NCBI GenBank assembly: GCA_965220955.1
Contig: CBDCRK010000013.1
Coordinates: 60,100 to 124,099 of the forward strand
Source: CBDCRK01 sp965220955
Lineage (GTDB): Bacteria > Desulfobacterota > Binatia > Bin18 > CBDCRK01
DNA: 64,000 bases
Reading direction: 5' to 3'
Shown: positions 33,102 through 41,581 of the stretch, piece by piece
Layout of the letters: every line of letters begins with the position of its first letter
Position numbering within the stretch: position 1 is the stretch's first letter
Translations under genes and position numbers: made by a program
Notes under the pieces: generated by a model
Told to the model about the DNA's origin: nothing
The model's input: only the letters and a program-made list of their open reading frames with translations
The model's database searches: none

Positions 33102-33356
33102 CTAGGTGGAAATTTCCATCGCCGTGCCCAGCATAGCAGGATCAAGAAGGTCAAGGCAGGGGTCGCCGAGTACTGAGGGACAGAGACCGCCACCACTGCC
33201 GCTCAGGCTATAAAAGAAGGAGACCTGCTCATCCGGGTTGGCGCCGGTGACTAGGAATTGGGCATCCTGGCCCTGGATAAGGGGGTCTTGCGTGAGGACC
33301 AGATCGTTTTCGGTCTCCTCCCTATCCGGTATTCTTCGAAATGTGAAAGTAATCGT
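33102..33356 (-). pseudogene. Remnant of a secreted Cys-containing beta-domain protein
   Basis: Within the 495-base gap between the large protein and the UDG gene, 85 minus-strand codons read LVLTQDPLIQGQDAQFLVTG, then SFFYSLSGSGGGLCPSVLGD, PCLDLLDPAMLGTAMEIST and TAG at 33102-33104. The pattern (VTGANPDEQVxFxYSLxGxGxGxCPxxLGxxCLDLxxPxxLG) recurs in secreted repeat proteins of Deltaproteobacteria-like genomes. No start codon or signal peptide is preserved, and the frame continues 23 codons past the stop. The rest of the gap shows no gene. Confidence 0.55.
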
Positions 33357-33386
33357 GCTAGCCTGACTTCCCTTAGCCTTCAGGTC

Positions 33387-33956
33387 TCAGGTGACTGAGC
33401 GGAGGATTTCGGGAATCTTTTTAAAGTCCGCAATCAGGGTCTGCTTAAGGGCAGCCTGGTAGAGGGCCGCAGCCGGATGATAAAGGGGATAAAAGAGCTG
33501 TTCGCGATTGTCAGGAAGCGTTGCCCACTGGGGTTGACCATGTACCTGGGAAATCTTTAAGCCCGGCAAAAACCTCCCTAGGGCATGCCGACCCAGAAGA
33601 ACAATAAGCTTAGGACGGATAAGGGCAATTTGTGGCTCCAAATAGAGACGGGTGCAAATATCAACCTCATCAGGACCGGGATCACGGTTATTAGGCGGGC
33701 GGCACTTCACCACATTGCTAATAAAGACTTCTTCCCGCTTGAGCTCAGCCACTGCAAGCATTTCCTCCAGGAACTTTCCGGCCTGACCAACAAAAGGGCG
33801 ACCCCTTTTGTCCTCAGTAAATCCTGGACCTTCTCCAATAAAGAAGATCCCGGCCTGAGGATTTCCTTCACCAGGAACCGCCTTGGTACGCCCCTGGTGC
33901 AAGTCACACTCGGTGCAGACCCTTATCTTCTTGGCAATCCCTTCAAGCGTCTCCAT
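33387..33956 (-). CDS. udg: Family 4 uracil-DNA glycosylase with [4Fe-4S] cluster
   Basis: A 189-residue protein with the family-4 layout. Four cysteines (C14 and C17 in VCTECDL, C85 in VKCRPPNNRDP, C101 in DICTRLYLEP) ligate the iron-sulfur cluster. The catalytic motif IFFIGEGPGFTEDKRGRPF carries GEGPG in place of the more common GEAPG, and motif B is YPLYHPAAALY. It removes uracil from deaminated DNA. It starts METLEGIAKKIRVC. The stop lies well after a hairpin-free gap. Downstream on the same strand are the unknown 482-residue protein and the secreted-protein remnant. Confidence 0.95.
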   Translation of the reverse strand: METLEGIAKKIRVCTECDLHQGRTKAVPGEGNPQAGIFFIGEGPGFTEDKRGRPFVGQAGKFLEEMLAVAELKREEVFISNVVKCRPPNNRDPGPDEVDICTRLYLEPQIALIRPKLIVLLGRHALGRFLPGLKISQVHGQPQWATLPDNREQLFYPLYHPAAALYQAALKQTLIADFKKIPEILRSVT

Positions 33957-33999
33957 GGCTTCCTTACTCTCTCCTAATAGAAGAAGATTTCCTATCTTT

Positions 34000-35319
34000 T
34001 TATTTCCTGTTGATTCCGTGAACCGGAAAGACGTTCTGCCTCAGATAGGTGATGGATCTCTCCAATTCCGCACGAATGCGGGCACGGTGAGAAGCTGGCA
34101 AATTGATCTCAGGGTCCCGGAGCGTAGCTCTATTGTAGCCAGCCTTATTAAGCAGAGACAAAGCCGACTCAGACAGCTGGTCAGGAATCTCCACTCCGTT
34201 CATTACTCCCCAAGCCAGGGTCCACGCCCGAGCCACATTGGCAAGGTTGTATCCGCCACCACCGGTGGCAATCCAGCGAGGAGCCAACTCTTTAAGCTGC
34301 TCCAGCACTCGGGTAAACCCGGCGGTGGTGAGATTACCATGAGCTAGAGGGTCATTGTGGAAGGTGTCCACGCCAAGTTGGGTAAAAACAAAGTCAGGCT
34401 TATACGCTTTCACCAGCGGTGGAACAATGGCAGAGAAACCCTCTTCATAGATAGTGTTGTCTACTCCGGGAAGAAACGTAAGGTTCACCGCATAACCTTT
34501 CCCTTTACCCTCGCCAATCTCATGCTCAAACCCGGTCCCGGGAAAAAGAAACCGGCCGCTTTCGTGTAAGGAAATAGTGAGCACTTGGTCAGTATCGTAA
34601 AATGCGGCCTGCACCCCGTCCCCATGATGTACGTCAATATCAATGTAGGCCACACGATGGCCTTTGCTCACCAACTCGGCAATAGCAATCACTGGATCGT
34701 TCACATAGCAGAACCCTGAGGCTTGGCTGCGCATGGCATGGTGAAGGCCGCCAGCAACATGAAAAGCCACATTCACTTCCCCAGCTTCAACCAAGCGGGC
34801 CGCTTGCAGCGTGCCTCCTGCACACAGGAGAGACCACTCATACATCCCAGGAAATATCGGGTTGTCTCCAGGACCGAGCCCATACCTGGCATATGCCGGC
34901 CGATACTCTCCTGAATCCGCCGCTGCAAGAGTGTCCAAGTATGCCTGCGAGTGGAATAGGGCCAGTTCATCTCTTTGAGCTTTTACCGTTTCCACCACCC
35001 GGCTTTGTGGCAGGCCCAGCAGGCCGTAGCTCTGTAGCAGGTCATGGGTGAGCTGTAAACGGTAAGGCTTAAGCGGGTGAGTTTCGCTATACTGGTACTT
35101 CACATACCTATCGGTATACACAAATGCACTTTTCACCGACTGCAAGCCTCCCTTGGGTTTAGGAGAAACTGATTTCTCTTCAGCGGCACGCGCACGTGCG
35201 GCACCCGTAGGTGCGGCAAACGCACGGGCAGCCAGCAGACCGGCTGTCATCCCCAGGACTCTTAACAGCTCTCGTCGTGACAGACGGCTCACCTCGGAGA
35301 GCCCACCGGGCTTTTTCAT
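34000..35319 (-). CDS. Histone-deacetylase-like amidohydrolase (AcuC type) with a Tat signal peptide
   Basis: A 439-residue protein. Residues 1-45 are a twin-arginine signal (SRRELLRVLG with Arg15-Arg16, then TAGLLAARAFA). The mature part is a class I/AcuC-type deacetylase: HVAGGLHHAMRSQASGFCYV holds the His-His dyad, YIDIDVHHGDGVQAAFYD the first zinc Asp and His, FTQLGVDTFHNDPLAHGNLT the second zinc Asp, and GGGGYNLANVARAW the catalytic Tyr. All residues needed for zinc-dependent deacetylation are present, so it should be active outside the cytoplasm, unlike ordinary AcuC. It overlaps msrP by four bases. Substrates (acetylated polyamines, acetylated sugars or peptides) are unknown. Confidence 0.9.
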   Translation of the reverse strand: MKKPGGLSEVSRLSRRELLRVLGMTAGLLAARAFAAPTGAARARAAEEKSVSPKPKGGLQSVKSAFVYTDRYVKYQYSETHPLKPYRLQLTHDLLQSYGLLGLPQSRVVETVKAQRDELALFHSQAYLDTLAAADSGEYRPAYARYGLGPGDNPIFPGMYEWSLLCAGGTLQAARLVEAGEVNVAFHVAGGLHHAMRSQASGFCYVNDPVIAIAELVSKGHRVAYIDIDVHHGDGVQAAFYDTDQVLTISLHESGRFLFPGTGFEHEIGEGKGKGYAVNLTFLPGVDNTIYEEGFSAIVPPLVKAYKPDFVFTQLGVDTFHNDPLAHGNLTTAGFTRVLEQLKELAPRWIATGGGGYNLANVARAWTLAWGVMNGVEIPDQLSESALSLLNKAGYNRATLRDPEINLPASHRARIRAELERSITYLRQNVFPVHGINRK

Positions 35320-36299
35320 ACCTTATAGAGAGGGGCAACGAAATCTGCATACCCATTGTAGAGTAAGGTGGGACGCCGCTCACCCGTGCCTATGATTCTC
35401 TCGCTGGCCTGCGACCACCGGGGGTGGGGAACCTCAGGATTAACATTAGCCCAGAAATCATACTCCCGCGGCACCAGGTCATTCCAAAACGTCCTGGGTC
35501 GTTCTTCTATAAACTCTAGGCGTACCACCGACTTGATACTCTTAAACCCATACTTCCACGGCACTATCAGCCGTATAGGAGCCCCATGCTGCTTGCTTAG
35601 CTCATGCCCATAGATACCCGTGACCAGCAGCGCCAGATCATTAGTGGCCTCGGCCATGGTCAACCCTTCAAAGTAGGGCCAGGGGAAACGGGCATCCTGC
35701 TGTCCCGGTGCCTGCTCCGGTTTGAAAAATGTGAGCATGCGTACATACTTGGCAGAGGAAAGCGGCTCTACCAGGCTAATGAGCGCCTTTAGGGGAAAGC
35801 CTGTCCATGGAACCGCCATGGCCCAGGCCTCGACACAGCGAAAACGATACAGCCTCTCCTCCAACGGCATCTGGCGCACCAGCTCGTCTATGTCATAGAC
35901 CTTGGGTTTAGAGACAAGCCCTGCTACTTCAATCTGCCAGGGCCGGGTCTCAAATCTATCAATCAGCTGCCACACCCGACCTTTGCCGGGGCTAAACTCG
36001 TAGAAGTTGTTGTAACGGCCGGCAGTGGCTTCCTCAGTCAGAGGCCGGTCCAGAGTGAAACGCTCGCTACGCTTAGCCGGGTAGAGGCTACTTGTCTTAC
36101 TCGCCGGAGGCCGGCCTCCGGGTAAGGCGCCAGCTTGCTCGGACTCCCCTTGAGCTTGCTGGCAACCCGTCAGCAGTCCCAACATGCCCGCGCCAACGAA
36201 CCCCATAGCTTTAAGGAACTTACGGCGGTTAAGGTATATGTCTTCCGGCGTTGCCTGGCTCTCTGGGATCTCCCAGCCCTTAGGTATTTTTATGAGCAT
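35316..36299 (-). CDS. msrP: Protein-methionine-sulfoxide reductase catalytic subunit MsrP (YedY), lipobox present
   Basis: A 327-residue molybdopterin enzyme of the SUOX/YedY family. A Tat motif NRRKFLKAMG (Arg25-Arg26) precedes a hydrophobic stretch ending LGLLTGC, which also fits a lipobox, so it may be a Tat-exported lipoprotein, unlike the soluble periplasmic E. coli protein. The Mo-ligand Cys (about residue 155) lies in YRFRCVEAWAMAVPW, followed by GAPIRLIVPWKYGFKSIKSV. It reduces oxidised methionines in exported proteins, normally with electrons from the membrane subunit MsrQ, which is not in this window. Its end overlaps the start of the deacetylase by ATGA, so the two are co-translated. 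Confidence 0.93.
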   Translation of the reverse strand: MLIKIPKGWEIPESQATPEDIYLNRRKFLKAMGFVGAGMLGLLTGCQQAQGESEQAGALPGGRPPASKTSSLYPAKRSERFTLDRPLTEEATAGRYNNFYEFSPGKGRVWQLIDRFETRPWQIEVAGLVSKPKVYDIDELVRQMPLEERLYRFRCVEAWAMAVPWTGFPLKALISLVEPLSSAKYVRMLTFFKPEQAPGQQDARFPWPYFEGLTMAEATNDLALLVTGIYGHELSKQHGAPIRLIVPWKYGFKSIKSVVRLEFIEERPRTFWNDLVPREYDFWANVNPEVPHPRWSQASERIIGTGERRPTLLYNGYADFVAPLYKV

Positions 36300-36328
36300 A
36301 GCTTACTCTCTCCTCTGTAGATTCAGGT

Positions 36329-37015
36329 TTATTTGACAACAAATCCGTGGCCAAAGAGAAAGCCACGATGGGAAGCATGGCCATGGGGAAAGAAATAACC
36401 CGAGCGACGAGTGCGAGTGTGAGGAAAGAAGTGCGAGTGAGGAAGGAAGCGACCGCGCCTAAAGCCGTAAGAATAGCCAAAGGAGGAGTAGGGGGCATAC
36501 GGTGCGTAAGGACTAATGTAGCCGTAACCTGAGTAAGGACGCCGGGCGTTGGAACGCCGAGCATAGGAGTAAGGAGAGTGTGTCACCACAACCTTTGGCA
36601 ACCGCACGATAATACGTGGAGGAGCCTGGCGAGGAACACTCTCCAGGATGGTGCGAGCAAGCTCCCCAGCCAGTCGCGTCTGCTCAGAAGCCATGGCTAG
36701 ACCCTTTTCAAATCCCCGTGTGTAGGCTGACTCAGCTGGCATCGGCCCAACCGGTGGCGCAACCAGCGGTTTAGCTTCCAGGGCTTTCTTTTCTTGCTCC
36801 GCCAGTTTGGAAGTAAATGTACGAGCTTTCTCCCTGTATGCCTCTGGTACGTCTTCTGCCGAGTTGCTGAAGTACATCACCTCATCCTCTCCCTTCCATC
36901 CGTATACCGTCGCATGGGTAAGAGAAGGCAACAGGAATAATAAGAGGACAAAGGAGATAGTGTAGGGAATTTTTTTGACCTCTGTATCTTTATTTATGTC
37001 TTCCCAGCCTGCCAT
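36329..37015 (-). CDS. Exported DUF4124-type protein with a Tyr/His/Pro-rich tail
   Basis: About 228 residues. A hydrophobic signal (IPYTISFVLLLFLLPSLTHA) precedes a DUF4124 domain (VYGWKGEDEVMYFSNSAEDV), a charged helix (AYREKARTFTSKLAEQEKKA) and a C-terminal region rich in Tyr, Pro, Arg and His (YSYGFRRGRFLPHSHFFPH). The protein is probably periplasmic or outer-surface. DUF4124 proteins are of unknown function and commonly cell-envelope located. The start between 37018 and a few codons later is uncertain. It lies 30 bases before the msrP start on the same strand, so it may lead an envelope-stress operon with msrP and the deacetylase. Confidence 0.75.
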   Translation of the reverse strand: MAGWEDINKDTEVKKIPYTISFVLLLFLLPSLTHATVYGWKGEDEVMYFSNSAEDVPEAYREKARTFTSKLAEQEKKALEAKPLVAPPVGPMPAESAYTRGFEKGLAMASEQTRLAGELARTILESVPRQAPPRIIVRLPKVVVTHSPYSYARRSNARRPYSGYGYISPYAPYAPYSSFGYSYGFRRGRFLPHSHFFPHTRTRRSGYFFPHGHASHRGFLFGHGFVVK

Positions 37016-37157
37016 CACAAAATCTTGTCTATTATAGCCTACTAGCCCGAGGCGTCAAAGCTTCTTGAGGGTCAGGGTGAGAAGGGCTCCTTTGCCTTGC
37101 TGCTGGCAACAGGTTTTAGTAGATTAACGTCTATTACCGGCATTAGGAGGAATAGCC

Positions 37158-38435
37158 ATGGCAAGTGATGGTAGCGCTACGCCAAACGGACAGATCAAGC
37201 TCCTTTCTGGGATTAAGGTTTTGGACTTTACTCAGTATCTTGCCGGTCCGTCGGCAACTCGGATCCTGGCTGATTTGGGAGCCGAAGTGATCAAAATTGA
37301 ACGGGCCCCGGAGGGCGACCTTGGGCGCAAGATCCATCTTGTTGATTATGAGCAGAGCGCACTCTATCTTGCCGCCTGTGCCGGTAAGAAAAGTCTTTGC
37401 GTGGAGATTAAGCATCCTACGGGGTTGGAAATTGTCAAAGAGATAGTCCGTAAGGTGGATGTAGTGGTAGAGAACTACAGCCCTGGGGTCATGACCAGAT
37501 ATGGATTGGACTACGAATCGTTGAAACAAATCAACCCTAAGCTTATTATGTGTTCGGTCTCTGGCTTTGGTCAGGATGGCCCCTATGCTCACCACACCAG
37601 CTTTGACATTATTGCCCAGGCGCAGAGCGGGGTTATGCACATGACTGGCGAGCCGGATGGCCCACCGACCTATGTGGGGAACTATTTTGGTGATCCCAAC
37701 ACCGGCATCCACGGAACCCTGGCCATCTGTGCCGCTCTCTTTCACCGGGCGCAGACCGGGGAGGGACAGTATATTGATGTCTCCCAGCTTGAGGCACTTA
37801 TTTATCTTGACTATATTAATTTTCCCCTCTACCTCATGAGCCGCGGGGCAATCCAACCGCGCCGTTTTGGCGGAGATTTTTTTAACATTTGCCCGTATGG
37901 AACTTACCAGGCAAAGGAAGGTTACATTGTCTTTGCCGTAGCCGAGCACCAATGGCCAGCTTTAGCCCGCGCCATGGGCCGACCTGATCTAATTACCGAT
38001 CCCCACTTTTCCACCCAAAAAGAACGTCTTGAGCGCCGTCCCGAGGTACGGAAAATTATTGAAGGATGGCTGCAGTCGTTTCCCAACGACGAGGAACCGC
38101 TCAAGATTCTGGCCGAAGCCCGTATTCCTAGTGGGCCGGTTCTTGATGTTACCCAGGCCGCGGCCCACCCTCAGGTCCAGGCGCGAGGTCTCTTCCAGGA
38201 CGTCCCCCATCCGCTTCTAGGACCCACCCCTATTGCCAAATCTCCCTTTCACTTCTCCACTGCCGCGGTAGAGATTCCTTTTCGTGGCGCTTTTCTTGGT
38301 GAGCACAACGAGGAGATTCTTAAACACTACCTGTCCTATTCTCCGGAACAGATTGCTGCCCTCTACCGAGAGTCTGTGATTGTCCAAGACCCCCAGGTGC
38401 AAGAGCTAAAGGAGACAGGAAAGTTGGACGGATAG
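37158..38435 (+). CDS. CaiB/BaiF CoA-transferase family III
   Basis: A 425-residue protein. GIKVLDFTQYLAGPSATRIL begins the fold, and LGAEVIKIERAPEGD, GKKSLCVEIKHPTG, VVVENYSPGVMTRYGLDY and LIMCSVSGFGQDGPY follow. The catalytic Asp is present in GQYIDVSQLEALIYL. It would exchange CoA between a dicarboxylate or aromatic acid and succinyl- or acetyl-CoA, the typical use. The start follows TTAGGAGGAA. It is divergent from the DUF4124-msrP operon and stands alone. A second possible partner is the flavin monooxygenase gene 320 bases downstream on the same strand. Confidence 0.93.
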   Translation: MASDGSATPNGQIKLLSGIKVLDFTQYLAGPSATRILADLGAEVIKIERAPEGDLGRKIHLVDYEQSALYLAACAGKKSLCVEIKHPTGLEIVKEIVRKVDVVVENYSPGVMTRYGLDYESLKQINPKLIMCSVSGFGQDGPYAHHTSFDIIAQAQSGVMHMTGEPDGPPTYVGNYFGDPNTGIHGTLAICAALFHRAQTGEGQYIDVSQLEALIYLDYINFPLYLMSRGAIQPRRFGGDFFNICPYGTYQAKEGYIVFAVAEHQWPALARAMGRPDLITDPHFSTQKERLERRPEVRKIIEGWLQSFPNDEEPLKILAEARIPSGPVLDVTQAAAHPQVQARGLFQDVPHPLLGPTPIAKSPFHFSTAAVEIPFRGAFLGEHNEEILKHYLSYSPEQIAALYRESVIVQDPQVQELKETGKLDG

Positions 38436-38755
38436 GCACGGGGTATCCACCTCAGCCGTACCTTAATCTTACGTTATATAGTCCTCCGTGGTACGAGCTA
38501 TGCAGCTGTAGGATAGGTGAGAATTGCCATTGCGAGTTGGTCAGCCTCCTAGATAGGGTTAATACCTTTTGGCCACATTCTGATATCTTGTCCCACCCCG
38601 GCAACTAAGGTATTGTGCTCAGAAATCAACCTTTGACCGTGTGGATGCCCTTAGCCAGTAAGTCATTTCGGTTGTAGAGCGAGAGAAGAGAGCTACGACC
38701 AGCCGGCTTTCAGTAAGGGCACCAGAGGCGGTATGCACAGAAGAAGGGAGTCACT
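38436..38755 (+). other. Gap between CoA-transferase and monooxygenase genes
   Basis: No gene is seen in this 320-base stretch. Short stop-free frames are below 30 codons. The ribosome site AGAAGGGAG before the next gene at 38756 is the only clear element. Confidence 0.5.
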
Positions 38756-39883
38756 ATGAGAGTTGGTATTCAGCTTGTGTTCCAGAATCACAAAGACTAC
38801 TCCGACGAAGAAATGTACAAACAGGAACTGCGCTTGGCAATCGAAGCCGAGGAAATGGGCTACGACATGCTGTGGCCAGTGGAACACCATTTCTTCGATT
38901 ACTCAATGTGCCCGGACAACATGCAGTACCTGAGCTATATTGCCGCACGAACCGAGCGTGTGGAACTAGCAACCGCTGCAATCATTGTCCCGTGGAACAA
39001 TCCCATGCGTGTGGTCGAAAAGATGGTTCTCCTCGACCACTTATCCAATGGTCGGGCGGTGTTGGGGCTGGGCCGTGGCCTATCGCGTCGGGAGTACAGA
39101 GGTTTTGGTGTGGATATGTCCGAGGCGCGCGATCGCTTCAACGAAGCCGCAGAGATCATCCTGAAAGGGCTTGAAGATGGTTTTGTTGAGGCCGATGGCC
39201 AGTACTACAAACAGGCCCGGATCGAGGTTCGCCCTCGGCCCTTTAAGAGCTTTAAGGGACGCCGCTACATGGTGTGTATGTCACCCGAGTCATTCTCGGT
39301 GGCCGCATCGCTGGGCCTTGGAGCCATGCTATTCTCGCAGATGCCCTGGGAGAGGATGGCCGATCAGCTTGAGAGCTATCGTCAGGAGTATCGTTCACTT
39401 AACAACGGTGAGGAGGCTCCTCCCCTGCACATTGCCGAATTCATTGTCTGCCACGAAGATGGGAAAAAAGCGGAGGAAATAGCCCGCCGTCACGTTGTTG
39501 GGTACTACTGGAGCGTGATGGAACACTACGAGATGACCGGGTCCCACTTTGCCGAGACTAAAGGTTCATACCAGCACTATGCCCAAGCGGCAGAGCAAAT
39601 CAAGGCAGCAGGCCAGGATGCGGTGGCCGAAGACTTCTTGAAGGCAAACCTGTGGGGCACCCCCGACACGTTGATCGAGAAGCTGCAGAAGCGGCGTGAG
39701 CTTATTGGTGACTTCGAGGTTAACGGCGTTTTCAGCTACCAGAGCCAGCCCTACGACCAAGTAGAGCGCTGCATGCGTTTGTTTGCCAAAGAAGTAGCGC
39801 CCGAGATCAAGAGCTGGCAGCGGCAAACCCGCCGGGCACCGGTAGATGTAGCTTCCACGGTTTCGGCCCCTGCCGCCAAGTAA
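38756..39883 (+). CDS. LLM-class flavin-dependent oxidoreductase (luciferase-like)
   Basis: A 375-residue protein of the bacterial luciferase fold: MRVGIQLVFQNHKDYSDEEM at the start, YDMLWPVEHHFFDYSMCPDN (the EHHFF active-site histidines), RTERVELATAAIIVPWNNPM, GLGRGLSRREYRGFG, and phosphate-binding MSPESFSVAASLGLGAML. It oxidises a substrate with FMNH2 and O2, with the reductase supplied from elsewhere. It is closely similar to the protein at 59116 (same length and motifs), so the two are paralogues. The ribosome site GAAGGGAG lies about 8 bases before ATG. It is followed by a Fic gene in the opposite direction. Confidence 0.9.
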   Translation: MRVGIQLVFQNHKDYSDEEMYKQELRLAIEAEEMGYDMLWPVEHHFFDYSMCPDNMQYLSYIAARTERVELATAAIIVPWNNPMRVVEKMVLLDHLSNGRAVLGLGRGLSRREYRGFGVDMSEARDRFNEAAEIILKGLEDGFVEADGQYYKQARIEVRPRPFKSFKGRRYMVCMSPESFSVAASLGLGAMLFSQMPWERMADQLESYRQEYRSLNNGEEAPPLHIAEFIVCHEDGKKAEEIARRHVVGYYWSVMEHYEMTGSHFAETKGSYQHYAQAAEQIKAAGQDAVAEDFLKANLWGTPDTLIEKLQKRRELIGDFEVNGVFSYQSQPYDQVERCMRLFAKEVAPEIKSWQRQTRRAPVDVASTVSAPAAK

Positions 39884-40035
39884 AGCCGAACCTTCCCCAA
39901 GTGCTGTAGCACCACACAGATCGGTCCCGCCGCGAAAGGTCAGTACGAGAGACTCCCAATCGGTGGGATCGGTCAGAGTTCCCCTGACATTTCATCCGGA
40001 ACATGCGTAGACAAGGCTGGATAAGAGAGCGCCCT

Positions 40036-41379
40036 CTATGAGAGATCACGGAGTCTCTCGGAAAGCGTGGGAGGCGCGGTGAAAAGGAACGCTCTGCCAG
40101 GCTTCGCCTTGATCAGCAGTTGCTTCTTTTCAAGCTCTAGAAGATCGGTTCGCGCGGTTTGATAAGTCACACCGTGGCTCGTCTCATGGGAATGAACTGT
40201 GTATCGCATGCCTGGGTGACGTAGCGCATGGCTAAGTAGGGCCAGCTGCCGATGGTTCAGTATAGCCGACGATCGCAGGAGGTGCTCGGTTTCCCTGATC
40301 TCCTTGATTTTTCTCTCTAGGTAACGGTAAAGCTCGTCGATCCCTCGTCGAATGACCTTGAGCTGGGCAAGAACAAAGTACGTTAGATCATTTTCGTCAG
40401 TTTCAGTATAGAGGAATGATCGGCTGTATTTGGCGGGGGCCTTGCGAATGAGGCTTGAGATGGAGACGAACTCGAAGAGCCAGAATCCTTGAGACAGAAC
40501 CGACCAGTAGAATAACGCACGAGCGGTGCGACCATTCCCGTCGATGAATGGGTGATCGTAGGCTAGCCAAAAATGGAGAATGATGGCCTTGAGGATCGGA
40601 TGAAGAAAGACTCCAGTTTGTGCTCCGTTTGCGAATTCACACATCGCCTCCACTCGTTTGGGGATCTGGTTAGCAGGAGGAGGTGTATACAAGCGAGTGT
40701 TGTCACGCTCATCGTAAACGGCGAACCTACTATCTGCAGGTCTCAGATAGTTGCGCTTACTCCCCTCTGGCAAAGTTCCCTCAGTAATCGTCCGGTGAAT
40801 TTGGAAAATGAGTTCGGGCGTGAGCGGTTGACTCTTGAAGCGACTGATGAGTTGAATTGCCCGGTAATTATTGAAGATCATCCGTTCGCCTTGATCCATC
40901 GGTTCTCGGCCGGAGCGAATCATGGCTTTTGCTCTTTCCCGTGTAGTCGAGGCACCCTCAAGTTGGCTCGAGGTGATCGCCTCTTCGATGAGCGAGCTCT
41001 GGATATATCGATCTCTGGTTTGAGGATTAGTAATCTGTTCGCTGACGTTGATCCGGCCGCTCGCGTCCCGGTCGATCTCGTGCAACATCTCAAAGACTGG
41101 GTCAACCATTGAGTAGTAAAACGGCTGGCCTTTCTTGTCTTTTAAGGGAACTTCCCGTTTGATCTGAGAGCGGGCGAACTTGATTCCACCCCACCACTCT
41201 TCTAGCGTGAGACCCGTCGGAGGCTGAGTGTGCCGTAGAGTATCCCAGTGACGGTACCTTCCGTCTGGCGCGGGGCTAATACCACGAGCAAAAATCTCCC
41301 CTATTCGACGCCCACGAGAGGAGTCTCCGAAACCATTAAGAATATCCGCTAAGGTTGGAGGCTGAATAGGGATTTTCAT
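40036..41379 (-). CDS. Fic-domain AMP-transferase with N-terminal inhibitory helix and C-terminal winged helix
   Basis: A 447-residue protein. Residues 136-142 (TSSQLEG) match the (S/T)xxxE(G/N) inhibitory helix of class II Fic proteins, in which the Glu blocks ATP. Residues 276-287 are the catalytic motif HPFIDGNGRTAR. The last 100 residues form a winged helix-turn-helix (SHGVTYQTARTDLLELEKKQ). Such proteins AMPylate or otherwise modify cellular targets. The DNA-binding tail suggests self-regulation. The upstream region (41380-41560) has two AT-rich palindromes. The ATG at 41379 has no purine-rich ribosome site. Flanking genes are unrelated, and a truncated DUF2332 gene lies 200 bases upstream. 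Confidence 0.92.
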   Translation of the reverse strand: MKIPIQPPTLADILNGFGDSSRGRRIGEIFARGISPAPDGRYRHWDTLRHTQPPTGLTLEEWWGGIKFARSQIKREVPLKDKKGQPFYYSMVDPVFEMLHEIDRDASGRINVSEQITNPQTRDRYIQSSLIEEAITSSQLEGASTTRERAKAMIRSGREPMDQGERMIFNNYRAIQLISRFKSQPLTPELIFQIHRTITEGTLPEGSKRNYLRPADSRFAVYDERDNTRLYTPPPANQIPKRVEAMCEFANGAQTGVFLHPILKAIILHFWLAYDHPFIDGNGRTARALFYWSVLSQGFWLFEFVSISSLIRKAPAKYSRSFLYTETDENDLTYFVLAQLKVIRRGIDELYRYLERKIKEIRETEHLLRSSAILNHRQLALLSHALRHPGMRYTVHSHETSHGVTYQTARTDLLELEKKQLLIKAKPGRAFLFTAPPTLSERLRDLS

Positions 41380-41407
41380 AAGGAAAACAGGAATCTACTA
41401 ATTTACT

Positions 41408-41428
41408 ACTAATTTAATTAAAATTAGT
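41408..41428. promoter_or_regulatory. AT-rich palindrome upstream of the Fic gene
   Basis: A 21-bp near-perfect inverted repeat (ACTAATTT and AAATTAGT arms around a central AATTA) lies 29 bases upstream of the Fic start. TACTAATTT occurs again just before it. Together with the 31-bp palindrome at 41522 it forms a repeated operator-like array, suitable for a winged-helix autorepressor. Confidence 0.6.
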
Positions 41429-41521
41429 AATTTGTGCATCTTTTTTATTGCTCCGGAAGCCTTGGCCGGAAAATTCAATGAATGCAGAGACTTCAGGGGA
41501 TCCGAACAGTAAAATACTAAC

Positions 41522-41552
41522 AAAATACTAATTTAATTGCAATTAGTATTTT
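41522..41552. promoter_or_regulatory. Second AT-rich palindrome, 12-bp perfect arms
   Basis: AAAATACTAATT at 41522-41533 and AATTAGTATTTT at 41541-41552 are perfect inverses around seven bases. A third AAAATACTAA box lies at 41511-41520. It ends 30 bases before the truncated DUF2332 gene end, so it sits between the two minus-strand genes, where regulation of the Fic gene is the likely role. Confidence 0.6.
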
Positions 41553-41581
41553 GCTGCAGCACTGACGTCTGAACGGGTTGC

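Noticed and set aside
37143..37952. Minus-strand frame of 269 codons
   Set aside because: Antisense to a well-conserved CoA-transferase gene.
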